A stretch of DNA of 64,000 bases, from the NCBI RefSeq assembly GCF_000702165.1, contig NZ_JNKU01000001.1:42657-106656 (forward strand). The letters are read 5' to 3'. Positions 16,849 to 25,187 of this stretch are shown in pieces. Below the pieces are notes generated by a model. It saw nothing but the letters and a program-made list of their open reading frames with translations, did no database searches and was not told the origin of the DNA. This stretch comes from Sharpea azabuensis DSM 18934. GTDB taxonomy: Bacteria; Bacillota_I; Bacilli_A; Erysipelotrichales; Coprobacillaceae. Made by a program: the position numbers and the translations under genes. Numbering within the stretch: position 1 is the first letter of the stretch; every line of letters starts with the position of its first letter.

Positions 16849-17661
16849 ATGCTTGAAAAAGATTGGATGAAGAAAGGAAGAAAAGAAAGAAGTGCCTATT
16901 TATCAAGACTCAACGAGAATGAGAAATATGAAGCACTTAATGATATTATTGACACTTGTCAGCATATTGTTTTCTTTGGTGGGGCAGGGGTTTCAACTGA
17001 AAGCGGAATACCTGATTTTCGCAGCAAAGATGGTCTTTATAACCAGCATGATGTTGAATTTGACCAGTATTCACCAGAATATCTTCTCTCCCATGAATGT
17101 CTTGTCAATCATCCTAAGGTATTCTTTGAATTCTATCGACAAAAACTTGATACAAGATCAATTAAACCTAACCGTACCCATTATAAGCTTGCCTTGATGG
17201 AAGAAAAGGGAAAGCTTGATGGGGTGATTACTCAGAATATTGATGGCTTGCATCAAAAGGCTGGCAGTAAGCATGTCTATGAAATTCATGGCACAACATA
17301 TCGTAATTATTGTATGAAATGCAAGAAGATCTACCCTGCCGATTATATCTTTACTTGTGAGCAGGAAGTACCATATTGTCCTGATTGTGGTGGAATGATA
17401 CGTCCTGATGTGACTATGTATGGTGAAGGATTACCTGGAGATGCCTGGTTGCATTCAAGAGACCTCATCAATCATGCGGATTGTCTTATTATCGGTGGGA
17501 CAAGTTTAAATGTTTATCCAGCTGCCAATCTTATTGATTATTTCCATGGGGATTATCTGATTCTTATGAATAAAGGAGAAGTAGGCAGAAGAACAGGTGC
17601 TGACCTTGTCTTTAATGATAATATTGGAAAAGTAATGGATCATATTGTTGTAAAGAGCTAG
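16849..17661 (+). CDS. cobB: Sirtuin, NAD+-dependent protein deacylase
   Basis: About 270 aa. Sir2 motifs seen are GGAGVSTESGIPDFRS, TQNIDGLHQKAG, the catalytic His in EIHGT, a four-Cys zinc site (CMKC and CPDCGG), RPDVTMYGE and GGTSLNVYPA. The enzyme removes acyl groups from lysines with NAD+ in the cytoplasm. TATAAT lies at 16822-16827, so initiation at 16831 is unlikely; ATG 16849 follows AAGAGGTGAT at a suitable distance. The gene is monocistronic. The NAD+ link with nadE in this window is only thematic. Confidence 0.95.
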   Translation: MLEKDWMKKGRKERSAYLSRLNENEKYEALNDIIDTCQHIVFFGGAGVSTESGIPDFRSKDGLYNQHDVEFDQYSPEYLLSHECLVNHPKVFFEFYRQKLDTRSIKPNRTHYKLALMEEKGKLDGVITQNIDGLHQKAGSKHVYEIHGTTYRNYCMKCKKIYPADYIFTCEQEVPYCPDCGGMIRPDVTMYGEGLPGDAWLHSRDLINHADCLIIGGTSLNVYPAANLIDYFHGDYLILMNKGEVGRRTGADLVFNDNIGKVMDHIVVKS

Positions 17662-17678
17662 TTGATAGCTCTTTTTTC
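17653..17678 (+). terminator. Terminator of the sirtuin gene
   Basis: Stem AAGAGCTA/TAGCTCTT, loop GTTGA, then T run; it includes the stop codon. Confidence 0.85.
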
Positions 17679-17738
17679 ATTTATTAGACAATTATCAATA
17701 AAATTTAGTTTAATGATAAATTACTATAAAAAATAGTG

Positions 17739-17804
17739 TTGACGTATGCGCCAATCTCTCGTATTATATCCCCAATAACATTAATACCTACTAAAAAGAT
17801 AGGT
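17739..17804 (+). promoter_or_regulatory. Promoter and leader hairpin of the cooS operon
   Basis: TTGACG (17739-17744) and TATTAT (17762-17767) with exactly 17 bases between. In the leader, TACCTA and TAGGTA form an inverted repeat around CTAAAAAGA just before the GGAG site; it could be an operator or an RNA hairpin. Confidence 0.65.
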
Positions 17805-17821
17805 AATAGAGGAGAAAGAGT

Positions 17822-19897
17822 ATGAGTACAGAAAAGCATTCCCATCGTGCCTTGATTGGCTTTGACAAGAACGGTGTTCCAACTGTCATCGTTCCTGCAG
17901 ATCACCATGCACATACCCATGAAGATGAGCATGGACATCTTTATACCCACATTCATGAAGCAGAGTTTACAGCTGACTATATGCAGGCTGTCAATGATTA
18001 TCGTAAGACATTTCCTAAGGCTGAAGAAGTGTTGGAAAAAACACCTGATCCAGCTGTTAAAGAGATGCTAGTGAGAATGAAGGAATTGGATATGCCAACA
18101 GCTTTTGACCGCTTTGATAGCCAGCAGCCACAGTGTTCATTTGGCTTATCAGGCGTGTGCTGTAAGATATGTAATATGGGACCTTGCAAGATTACGAAGA
18201 AAAGTCCTAAAGGTGTCTGCGGTGCGGATGCTGATCTGATTGTCGCAAGAAATCTCTTACGTTCAGCTGCTTCAGGTGTTGCTCAGCATGGCATACATGC
18301 TAGAGAAGTCATTCTTTCATTGAAGTGGGCAGCCGAAGGTAAGCTCGACTTACCACTAATTGGGGAAAACAAGATTCGTGCTGTAGCCAAGCAATTTGGC
18401 ATTAAGACTGAGCATCGCCAAATTAAAAACATCACCATTGATCTTGCCAATATCTTATTGGAAGATTTATCAAGAACAGAACCAGATGAATATAAGACAA
18501 TTACTGCCTGTGCCCCAAAAGAACGCCAGGAAATCTGGAAGAAGCTTGATATTCTGCCTATTTCAGCCTACCATGAAACATTTGAAGCCTATCATCGTAC
18601 AGGTGTTGGTACGGATGGTGACTGGAAGAATGTTATGCAGCAGTTCTTACGTTGTGGACTGACATTTGTATTCAGTACAGTACTTGCGACAAGCATTGCG
18701 ACTGATGGCTTGTTTGGGGTTGGTGATCGTGTTACATCAAAGACCAATATGGGTGCTTTAAAGGAAGGCTATGTCAATATCGCTGTCCATGGCCATTTAC
18801 CAACGCTTGTCAGTCAGATTGTCAAGGAAGGACAGAGTGAAGAATTCATCAAGATGGCTAAGGAGGTAGGAGCTAAAGGGATACGCTTCTATGGTATTTG
18901 TTGTAGTGGATTATCAGCTATGTATCGCTATGAAGGTGTTATTCCTCTTTCTAATGCGGTGACTGCTGAACTTGTTCTAGCAACGGGTGCATTAGATTTA
19001 TGGGTGGCTGATGTCCAGGATGTCTTCCCAGCTATTATGGATGTCGCAAGATGCTTCAAGACAACAGTTGTCACAACAAGTGATTCAGCACGTTTGCCAG
19101 GAGCAGAACATATTGCCTACGATCACCATCATTCCAATATTGGTGAAACAAAAGCCATTGCGAGAAAGATTGTCACACGTGCAATTGAAAGCTTTGCGGC
19201 AAGAAAGGGTACACCAGTCCATATTCCTCCATATGAAGTTGAAGCTGAAGTCGGTTTCTCACTAGAATATGTACATCGTCATTTTGGCTCAATGAAACCA
19301 TTGGCAGAAGCACTTAAGAGTGGCAAGATTCTTGGTATTGTCAATATGGTTGGCTGTAATAATCCTAAAGTACCATATGAACGTACAATTGTGGATGTTG
19401 CCGATGTCTTGATTAAAAATAATGTTCTCATTCTCACAAATGGCTGTGCATCCTTCCCACTGATGAAGCTTGGCTATTGTAAGAAAGGCGCAGGTGCGCT
19501 TGCCGGTGTTGGGTTGCATGAAGTATTAGGTGATGATTTACCACCTGTATGGCATGTTGGCGAATGTATTGATAATGCCCGTTCTTCAGCCATATTTGGT
19601 GATCTTGCCGGTGTTCTTGGTGAAAAGCTTTGTGACTTGCCATTTGCCTTTTCATCACCTGAATGGGGTAATGAAAAGGGCATTGATGCAGCGCTTGGCT
19701 TCCGCCTCATGGGCCTTAATTCTTATCATTGCGTTGAAGCGCCTATTCATGGCTCTGCCAATGTCATCAACTTCCTCAAGGAAGAAACAAAGGATTTACT
19801 TGGATCAGCAATGATTGTCAACGTTGATCCAAAAGCACTGGGTGAACAGATTGTTGAAGATTTCAAGAAACAGCGTAAGGCTCTAGGCTGGGATTAA
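17822..19897 (+). CDS. cooS: Ni-Fe carbon monoxide dehydrogenase catalytic subunit homologue, variant C-cluster
   Basis: 691 aa. D- and B-cluster cysteines are present (C105, C113, C114, C117, C122, C133). For the C-cluster, the His in VHGHLP (about 325), Cys in GICC (360/361), C512 (GCNN), C542 (NGC), C582 (GECIDN) and K619 (NEKG) are conserved, but the cysteine of the family DYQC block is Asp400 (ADVQD). The first 46 residues are an extra His-rich region with 10 His (HAHTHEDEHGHLYTHIH), suggesting nickel binding. Canonical CooS oxidises CO; loss of one cubane ligand means the reaction here is uncertain. The three following genes form an ABC importer, and no cooC or cooF is adjacent. Confidence 0.9.
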   Translation: MSTEKHSHRALIGFDKNGVPTVIVPADHHAHTHEDEHGHLYTHIHEAEFTADYMQAVNDYRKTFPKAEEVLEKTPDPAVKEMLVRMKELDMPTAFDRFDSQQPQCSFGLSGVCCKICNMGPCKITKKSPKGVCGADADLIVARNLLRSAASGVAQHGIHAREVILSLKWAAEGKLDLPLIGENKIRAVAKQFGIKTEHRQIKNITIDLANILLEDLSRTEPDEYKTITACAPKERQEIWKKLDILPISAYHETFEAYHRTGVGTDGDWKNVMQQFLRCGLTFVFSTVLATSIATDGLFGVGDRVTSKTNMGALKEGYVNIAVHGHLPTLVSQIVKEGQSEEFIKMAKEVGAKGIRFYGICCSGLSAMYRYEGVIPLSNAVTAELVLATGALDLWVADVQDVFPAIMDVARCFKTTVVTTSDSARLPGAEHIAYDHHHSNIGETKAIARKIVTRAIESFAARKGTPVHIPPYEVEAEVGFSLEYVHRHFGSMKPLAEALKSGKILGIVNMVGCNNPKVPYERTIVDVADVLIKNNVLILTNGCASFPLMKLGYCKKGAGALAGVGLHEVLGDDLPPVWHVGECIDNARSSAIFGDLAGVLGEKLCDLPFAFSSPEWGNEKGIDAALGFRLMGLNSYHCVEAPIHGSANVINFLKEETKDLLGSAMIVNVDPKALGEQIVEDFKKQRKALGWD

Positions 19898-19900
19898 ATA

Positions 19901-20833
19901 ATGATACGTAAGCCTATTGCCTTACTTCTTGCTTTATCAGTTCTAGTTGGCTGCAGTAGTAAGGCAGACAACAGCAAGACAATCAACCTTGGCTATTTGC
20001 CAATCACCCATGCCTTATCTGTATTTGAAACAAAAGAAATCTTAGATCAAAAAAATGTTCATATAAAACTCACAAAATTTAATAACTGGGCGGATTTAAT
20101 GGATGCTTTGAATGCCGGAAGAATTGATGGGGCATCAGTACTTGTTGAACTGGCGATGAAAGCGAAAAGCAATGGCATTGATCTTAAAGCTGTGGCTTTG
20201 GGCCATAAAGATGGCAATGTCATTATTGCCAAAAAGGACATCAAGAACTTGTCCGATTTAAAAGGCAAAACAATTGCCATTCCCCATGCCCAGTCCTCCC
20301 ACAACATCTTAATCCAGCTCGCTTTAGAAAAAGCCCATCTTTCAAAGAATGATGTCAAAATCATCCAGCTCGCTCCTAGTGAAATGCCGTCTTCATTAAA
20401 TAGTGGCGCTATTGATGCTTATTGTGTTGCTGAACCATTTGGGGCAGTAGCCATTAATACGAAAATAGGTCATGTTCTCAAGACATCGGAAGAACTCTGG
20501 CAGAATTCTATTTGTTGCGCAATGGTCTTCAATAATGCTGCCATTACAAAGAAACAAACACAAATCAATCAAGTCATCTCAGCTTATAAACAAGCTGGCA
20601 AGAAACTTGCAAAAAGAAAAGAAGCAATGCGCATTGCTTCAAAATATCTTGGTCAGGATAAAGCTGTTCTTAAGCAGTCATTAGCCTGGATCCACTTTGA
20701 TGATTTAACACTGACTCAAGAAGATTATGATAACTTGGCTTTAAAGGTCAAACAGGATGGTATCAATCCTAATCCACCAAGCTATCAAGATTTCATCTAT
20801 CAAGGAGCAAATGCCCATGGAGAAAACGCTTAA
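19901..20833 (+). CDS. ABC transporter substrate-binding lipoprotein, NrtA/SsuA/TauA type
   Basis: 310 aa with a lipoprotein signal (LLLALSVLVGC, lipobox Cys about residue 18). The mature part follows the NMT1/SsuA-like periplasmic binding fold (INLGYLPITHALSVFE, AGRIDGASVLVELA, LSDLKGKTIAIP, SSHNILIQLALEKAHL, SGAIDAYCVAEPFG). Relatives bind nitrate, sulfonates, taurine, bicarbonate or pyrimidine precursors; the ligand here is unknown. It starts 3 bases after cooS, so the importer is in one operon with the CODH homologue, and the ligand may be linked to its reaction. Confidence 0.88.
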   Translation: MIRKPIALLLALSVLVGCSSKADNSKTINLGYLPITHALSVFETKEILDQKNVHIKLTKFNNWADLMDALNAGRIDGASVLVELAMKAKSNGIDLKAVALGHKDGNVIIAKKDIKNLSDLKGKTIAIPHAQSSHNILIQLALEKAHLSKNDVKIIQLAPSEMPSSLNSGAIDAYCVAEPFGAVAINTKIGHVLKTSEELWQNSICCAMVFNNAAITKKQTQINQVISAYKQAGKKLAKRKEAMRIASKYLGQDKAVLKQSLAWIHFDDLTLTQEDYDNLALKVKQDGINPNPPSYQDFIYQGANAHGENA

Positions 20834-21605
20834 ACAAATACGAACAATACTTATCTCATTTCTTATTCTCATCATTCTCTGGCAGCTTGCAGTAATCTTT
20901 GGCGGAATGAATACAGCACTCTTTCCTTCACCTCTTAAAGTCTTTAATGCCTTTGTAGGTTTAGCGACAAAAGGTCTTTCCGGTTCCACAACGGATGCTA
21001 TTTTGTGGGTTCATATCAAAGATAGCTTATTGAGATTCCTGATTGGATATTTCCTTGCAGCAATACTAGGAATAAGCTTTGGCTTATTACTGGGATGGTT
21101 TCCTAAAGCTTTTAGCTATGTCAATCCCATCGTTCAGCTGATCAGGCCAATAGCACCTGTCGCCTGGCTACCATTTCTTGTCTTAGTGATTGGCATTGGC
21201 AACATGCCTGCCATTGCGATTATCTTTATTGCTGGCTTCTTTCCCATTCTTCTTTCAACCGTGAAAGCAGTCGTTAATGTCGATCCTGTCTATCTTAAGG
21301 TTGCAAAGACATTTGGCTTAACACAGTTACAGACGATCTTCAAGATTGTCTTACCAGCTGCCTTTCCACAAATTTTCCATAGCTTGCATTTAGCACTTGG
21401 AACATGCTGGATATTTCTAGTATCAGGGGAAATGGTTGGCAGTCAGACAGGATTAGGCTTTCTGCTTATGGATGCCAAAAATACCATGCGTCCTGATGCC
21501 TTACTGGCGGTCATCATTACGATAGGTCTTATTGGTCTTATCTTAGATCATGCCATTGGACTATTAGAAAAGACAATCAGAAAAACATGGGGATTTGGAG
21601 GCTAA
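20817..21605 (+). CDS. ABC transporter permease, SsuC/NrtB type
   Basis: About 262 aa with six predicted membrane segments and the binding-protein-dependent permease signature region (PIAPVAWLPFLVLVIGIGNMP ... KTFGLTQLQTIFKIVLPAAFP, the EAA-like loop that contacts the ATPase). ATG 20817 is chosen because AAGGAG lies 9 bases upstream; it overlaps the binding-protein gene by 17 bases. It forms the membrane pore of the importer encoded with cooS. Confidence 0.9.
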   Translation: MEKTLKQIRTILISFLILIILWQLAVIFGGMNTALFPSPLKVFNAFVGLATKGLSGSTTDAILWVHIKDSLLRFLIGYFLAAILGISFGLLLGWFPKAFSYVNPIVQLIRPIAPVAWLPFLVLVIGIGNMPAIAIIFIAGFFPILLSTVKAVVNVDPVYLKVAKTFGLTQLQTIFKIVLPAAFPQIFHSLHLALGTCWIFLVSGEMVGSQTGLGFLLMDAKNTMRPDALLAVIITIGLIGLILDHAIGLLEKTIRKTWGFGG

Positions 21606-21607
21606 AT

Positions 21608-22378
21608 ATGTATATTGATATCAAAGATGTAAGTGTAGAATACAAACAAGAAAAGACAAGCTTTCTTGCTTTGGATCATATCAATCTATCCATTAATCAA
21701 GGTGAATTCACCTGTCTCTTAGGTCCTTCAGGATGTGGCAAGACAACATTATTGAATGCCATAGCTGGCTTTGAGAAAGTGACAAGTGGCACAATCACCA
21801 TTGATGGCACACCAGTCACAAAACCTGATACACGCTATGTGACTATCTTCCAGAACTATGGCTTGCTGCCATGGCGTAGTGTTGAAAAGAATGTTGCTTT
21901 ACCTTTAGAAACAAAGGGCTTAAGCAAACAAGAACAAGATGAACGCATCAAGCACTATTTAGAACTTGTCGGATTATCGGAGTATAAAGACCGTCATCCA
22001 CATCAGTTATCAGGTGGACAGCAACAGCGTGTAGCAATTGCGAGAGCATTGGCGGTAAATCCAGACATTCTTTTCATGGATGAACCATTTGCAGCATTGG
22101 ATGCCATCACAAGAATGAAACTTCAGGATGATACTCGTCTTCTTTCTACGAAAGAAAAGAAAACAATTATCTTTGTCACACATGATATTGAAGAAGCTGT
22201 CTATTTAGCTGATCGTATTGTCGTATTATCACCTAATCCAGGTCGTATTAAAAGCATCGTGGATGTCCACATGCCTTTTGAAAGAGACCGTACTTCTGAT
22301 GACTTTATTCATATTAGAGATAAAATCTTTGAAATCTTCAATATGAAAGTTGATCATGATCTTGAATATTATATTTAA
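21608..22378 (+). CDS. ABC transporter ATP-binding protein, SsuB/NrtD/TauB type
   Basis: About 256 aa. Walker A GPSGCGKTT, Q-loop FQNYGLLPWRSV, signature LSGGQQQRVAIARAL, Walker B ILFMDEPFAALD and the switch VTHDIEEAVYLADR are all intact. The LLPWRSV block is typical of nitrate/sulfonate/taurine importers. GGAGG ends 6 bases before ATG 21608. It is the last gene of the cooS operon, followed by a clear terminator. Confidence 0.93.
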   Translation: MYIDIKDVSVEYKQEKTSFLALDHINLSINQGEFTCLLGPSGCGKTTLLNAIAGFEKVTSGTITIDGTPVTKPDTRYVTIFQNYGLLPWRSVEKNVALPLETKGLSKQEQDERIKHYLELVGLSEYKDRHPHQLSGGQQQRVAIARALAVNPDILFMDEPFAALDAITRMKLQDDTRLLSTKEKKTIIFVTHDIEEAVYLADRIVVLSPNPGRIKSIVDVHMPFERDRTSDDFIHIRDKIFEIFNMKVDHDLEYYI

Positions 22379-22403
22379 CAGGCTTAACTTAGGCCTGTTT
22401 TTT
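22377..22403 (+). terminator. Terminator of the cooS-ABC operon
   Basis: Stem AACAGGC/GCCTGTT with a 9-base loop, then T run. It marks the left edge of the accessory island. Confidence 0.85.
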
Positions 22404-22750
22404 CTTATATGCTTATTCTTTCTTGCCTCTGTTATCAAAAGTGAGAAGCTGGTATAATTAGGAAAAATTTTAGGGGATAAGGGATAAGTAAACCACATGT
22501 TATTCACTGCTCGAATCGTATTCTGTAGTATTATTTCTCTTAGGTATAATTCTTGACATTAATTTCAAATGGACTGACAATGTGGGATTATGAGACACTA
22601 CATATAAATAGGATAAGATTACATAATAAAGCTTATGAATAGGCAAGCATTTTTCTTAAAATAGCTTATGGCTCTTCTAAATGGAAGACTATTAATTAGA
22701 AAGATAGATTTTATTTTTGAATATTGTTTATGAGAATTTTTTCTAGATTT
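22404..22750. other. AT-rich intergenic DNA at the island's left edge
   Basis: About 350 bases without a supportable gene. It has several isolated TATAAT-like boxes (for example TATAAT at 22454) but no reading frame or repeat that I can assign. Confidence 0.5.
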
Positions 22751-22779
22751 CTGACAAATAGACCAAACTCTGTTATTAT
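22751..22779 (+). promoter_or_regulatory. Promoter of the GmrSD-like gene
   Basis: CTGACA (22751-22756) and TATTAT (22774-22779), 17-base spacing, followed by TGGAGG and ATG 22801. Confidence 0.6.
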
Positions 22780-22800
22780 TGAATATGGAGGTTTTTCGAA

Positions 22801-24858
22801 ATGAAGCCAGTTGAGTATCAATTATTATACGGGTTATTAGGACCTGGAAGTAACGGTAAGCAATTTATCATACCAGTATATCAAAGAAATTACACATGGA
22901 AAAAGAATGATCAAATAGCAAAATTAATGAATGATATAACTCTCTTGTTAAAAAATAACGAAAGTAAACATTTTATTGGAACCATTATTACTTATCCGAC
23001 AACAGTGCAGGGATTTGTAGAAAATTCTGTTGTGGATGGACAACAAAGAATCACAACTATATTCTTAATTGTTCATGCACTTAGAAAACTCTTTAAAGAT
23101 AAAGCAAGGGAAAGTGAAGAAAATGCTTCGAAAGCGTTACCTGGCACGGATGACTTTTTTCGTGGGTATCTAGAAAATACTTTTTTTGAAAAAAACGAGC
23201 TTAGTGAAAAGTACAAGTATAAATTAAAACCACAAGTGTCTGATGATGACGCCTATAATTATATTTCAAAAGAAAATTTTGAGGAATTAGGCAAATGTGA
23301 TGATTCTTCAAATATTAAACAAAATTTTTTCTATATCTATGATGTGTTGAAAGGATTCATTGAAGAAGGTTATGATTATATGTCTATTTTAAGCACATTA
23401 AATAGACTTTATGTTGTACTTATTGAATTGGATAGCTCTGATAATCCTCAGGAAATTTTTGAATCTATTAACTCTACAGGGGCAAAACTTTCACAATCGG
23501 ACTTAATTAGAAATTTCATTTTAATGAATAAGGGAAATGATGAACAAGAACATTTATATGATTTATATTGGAAGAATTTAGAAACTAACACTGATCATAG
23601 TAGGAAACTCGATTTTTTCTTTAGATTTTATTTAGCATCTAAACAGTTCAATCTAACGGGAGCTAATAAAATCTATAACGCTTTTAAGGAGTATTGGAAA
23701 CAAGTAGATGGCGAAACCAATAGTGAAAAAATACTATCAGAAATAAAGCAATCATCAGAAGATTTTCATAGATTATATTTGAGTAATCAAAAAGATGAAT
23801 TAGGACAGGTCATATATGATTTTAGAAACCTTCATTATGAAACGCATGCACCATTTATCTTAGGAGTATTCTCTTTATATCATCAGGGAAAAATAAATAA
23901 ATATGAACTTCAGAAAACTATTAAATTGACTAATATATACTTTACTAGACGTATTTTAGCTGGAAAAGATGCAAATGATATAAGTCGAAAATTTCCAAGT
24001 ATTTTAAAAAATGTTTTAGATGAGTACAATACTGTGGGTGGCAAAAACTTTATTGATATAGTAAAAAGTGAACTTGTATTTAAAAACCTCAATACTAATG
24101 CACACTTACCTACAGATGCAGAAATTACTAATAATTTAAAAACGGCTAATTTCTATACGTTAAGTAAAAGTAAATGGTTATTGGATCAACTAGAAATGGA
24201 TGAAAGCAAAGTAATCCTTGATTTAAAACAACTTAATATAGAGCATGTGATGCCACAAACAAGGGATTATAACTGGACAGAAAAAACAAGCGATTTAAGT
24301 GACGATGAGTATGCATCATTTGTCAATAGATTAGGAAATCTAACAATCGTATCATCCATAGACAATTCAACAATGCAAAATAGAGACTTTGTAGAGAAGA
24401 AGAAAGTGCTAGAAAAATCAAATCATATAAAGTTAAATACTGAAATCTTAAAGAAAACGGATTGGGATTTGGATGACATTGACGAACGTACAAATCAAAT
24501 GATAAAACGTTTTGAAAAAATATTCCCGTATATTAAAAGCAAAGTCCATATTGCTGATGAAAATCAAATACTATACTTGTATTCAAATGAAGAATTAGTA
24601 GCTAAGGGCTATTTGTATCAGGATGGTAGAGTGGCTGTTCTTGCTAATAGTATCATTGATTTAACAAATGAAACCAATCCTAAAATAAGTGAAATTAGAA
24701 ATGAATGTGTCGAAGAAGGATTTATTGAACAAATAGATGAAAAATTTATTTTGAAGGATGAAAGGGTATTTCAAAATTTATCAACTGCAGCTGAATTTGT
24801 GCTTGGTGGAGAGAGAAGAAATGGGAACTTATGGCAAAAAAATCAAAAAGCTGAGTAA
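22801..24858 (+). CDS. GmrSD-like DUF262/DUF1524 protein with C-terminal DUF4357
   Basis: 685 aa. The N-terminal DUF262 domain has FIIPVYQRNYTW and the nucleotide-handling VVDGQQRITT motif (residues about 78-87). DUF1524 carries the HNH-type nuclease core: IEHVMPQ (about 480-486) and NRLGNLTIVSSIDNS (about 506-520). The last ~100 residues match the DUF4357 pattern ending in STAAEFVLGG...NG..W. This is the layout of GmrSD/BrxU-like type IV enzymes that cut modified phage DNA. Codon use is AT-rich and unlike the flanking housekeeping genes, indicating horizontal acquisition. It is single-gene with its own promoter. Confidence 0.85.
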   Translation: MKPVEYQLLYGLLGPGSNGKQFIIPVYQRNYTWKKNDQIAKLMNDITLLLKNNESKHFIGTIITYPTTVQGFVENSVVDGQQRITTIFLIVHALRKLFKDKARESEENASKALPGTDDFFRGYLENTFFEKNELSEKYKYKLKPQVSDDDAYNYISKENFEELGKCDDSSNIKQNFFYIYDVLKGFIEEGYDYMSILSTLNRLYVVLIELDSSDNPQEIFESINSTGAKLSQSDLIRNFILMNKGNDEQEHLYDLYWKNLETNTDHSRKLDFFFRFYLASKQFNLTGANKIYNAFKEYWKQVDGETNSEKILSEIKQSSEDFHRLYLSNQKDELGQVIYDFRNLHYETHAPFILGVFSLYHQGKINKYELQKTIKLTNIYFTRRILAGKDANDISRKFPSILKNVLDEYNTVGGKNFIDIVKSELVFKNLNTNAHLPTDAEITNNLKTANFYTLSKSKWLLDQLEMDESKVILDLKQLNIEHVMPQTRDYNWTEKTSDLSDDEYASFVNRLGNLTIVSSIDNSTMQNRDFVEKKKVLEKSNHIKLNTEILKKTDWDLDDIDERTNQMIKRFEKIFPYIKSKVHIADENQILYLYSNEELVAKGYLYQDGRVAVLANSIIDLTNETNPKISEIRNECVEEGFIEQIDEKFILKDERVFQNLSTAAEFVLGGERRNGNLWQKNQKAE

Positions 24859-24892
24859 GATTTATAAGTTAACATGTAGCAAATAGTCATCT

Positions 24893-25054
24893 CCTGAAGA
24901 TAGATATATTAAGTATTTCGAATTTAAGAGTGAAACAAATTAAATACGAAGGAAATATGCATCAGCATTTAATACAATATTAAACAAGCTACCTATGGTT
25001 AAGAGTAGTAGACATTATTCTATGTCATGAAATAGGTTGAAGAAGTACTTTTAA
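24893..25054 (+). pseudogene. Possible decayed coding remnant
   Basis: One frame reads protein-like sequence (PEDRYIKYFEFKSETN, then IRRKYASAFNTILNKLPMV, then SSRHYSMS and NRLKKYF), interrupted by stops at 24941 (TAA) and 25028 (TGA, as if from TGG). I do not recognise the parent family; it could be chance in AT-rich DNA. Confidence 0.3.
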
Positions 25055-25179
25055 TATTATGATAAGTTAGTCAATTAGAATAAGGTTTATTTAAGATAAG
25101 AATAGAACAATTAATGCATTTGGTTTTAAATAACTAGAGTAAATAACTGATTGATTATAAAGTATAAAAAGGTTGGTTT

Positions 25180-25187
25180 ATGAAAAT
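25180..25187. repeat. Left target-site duplication of the IS
   Basis: TATGAAAA directly before the left inverted repeat; the same 8 bases follow the right end at 26355-26362. Confidence 0.85.

Noticed and set aside
22404..22750. Possible gene in the gap before the GmrSD-like gene
   Set aside because: All frames are broken by frequent stops and none has a ribosome binding site.
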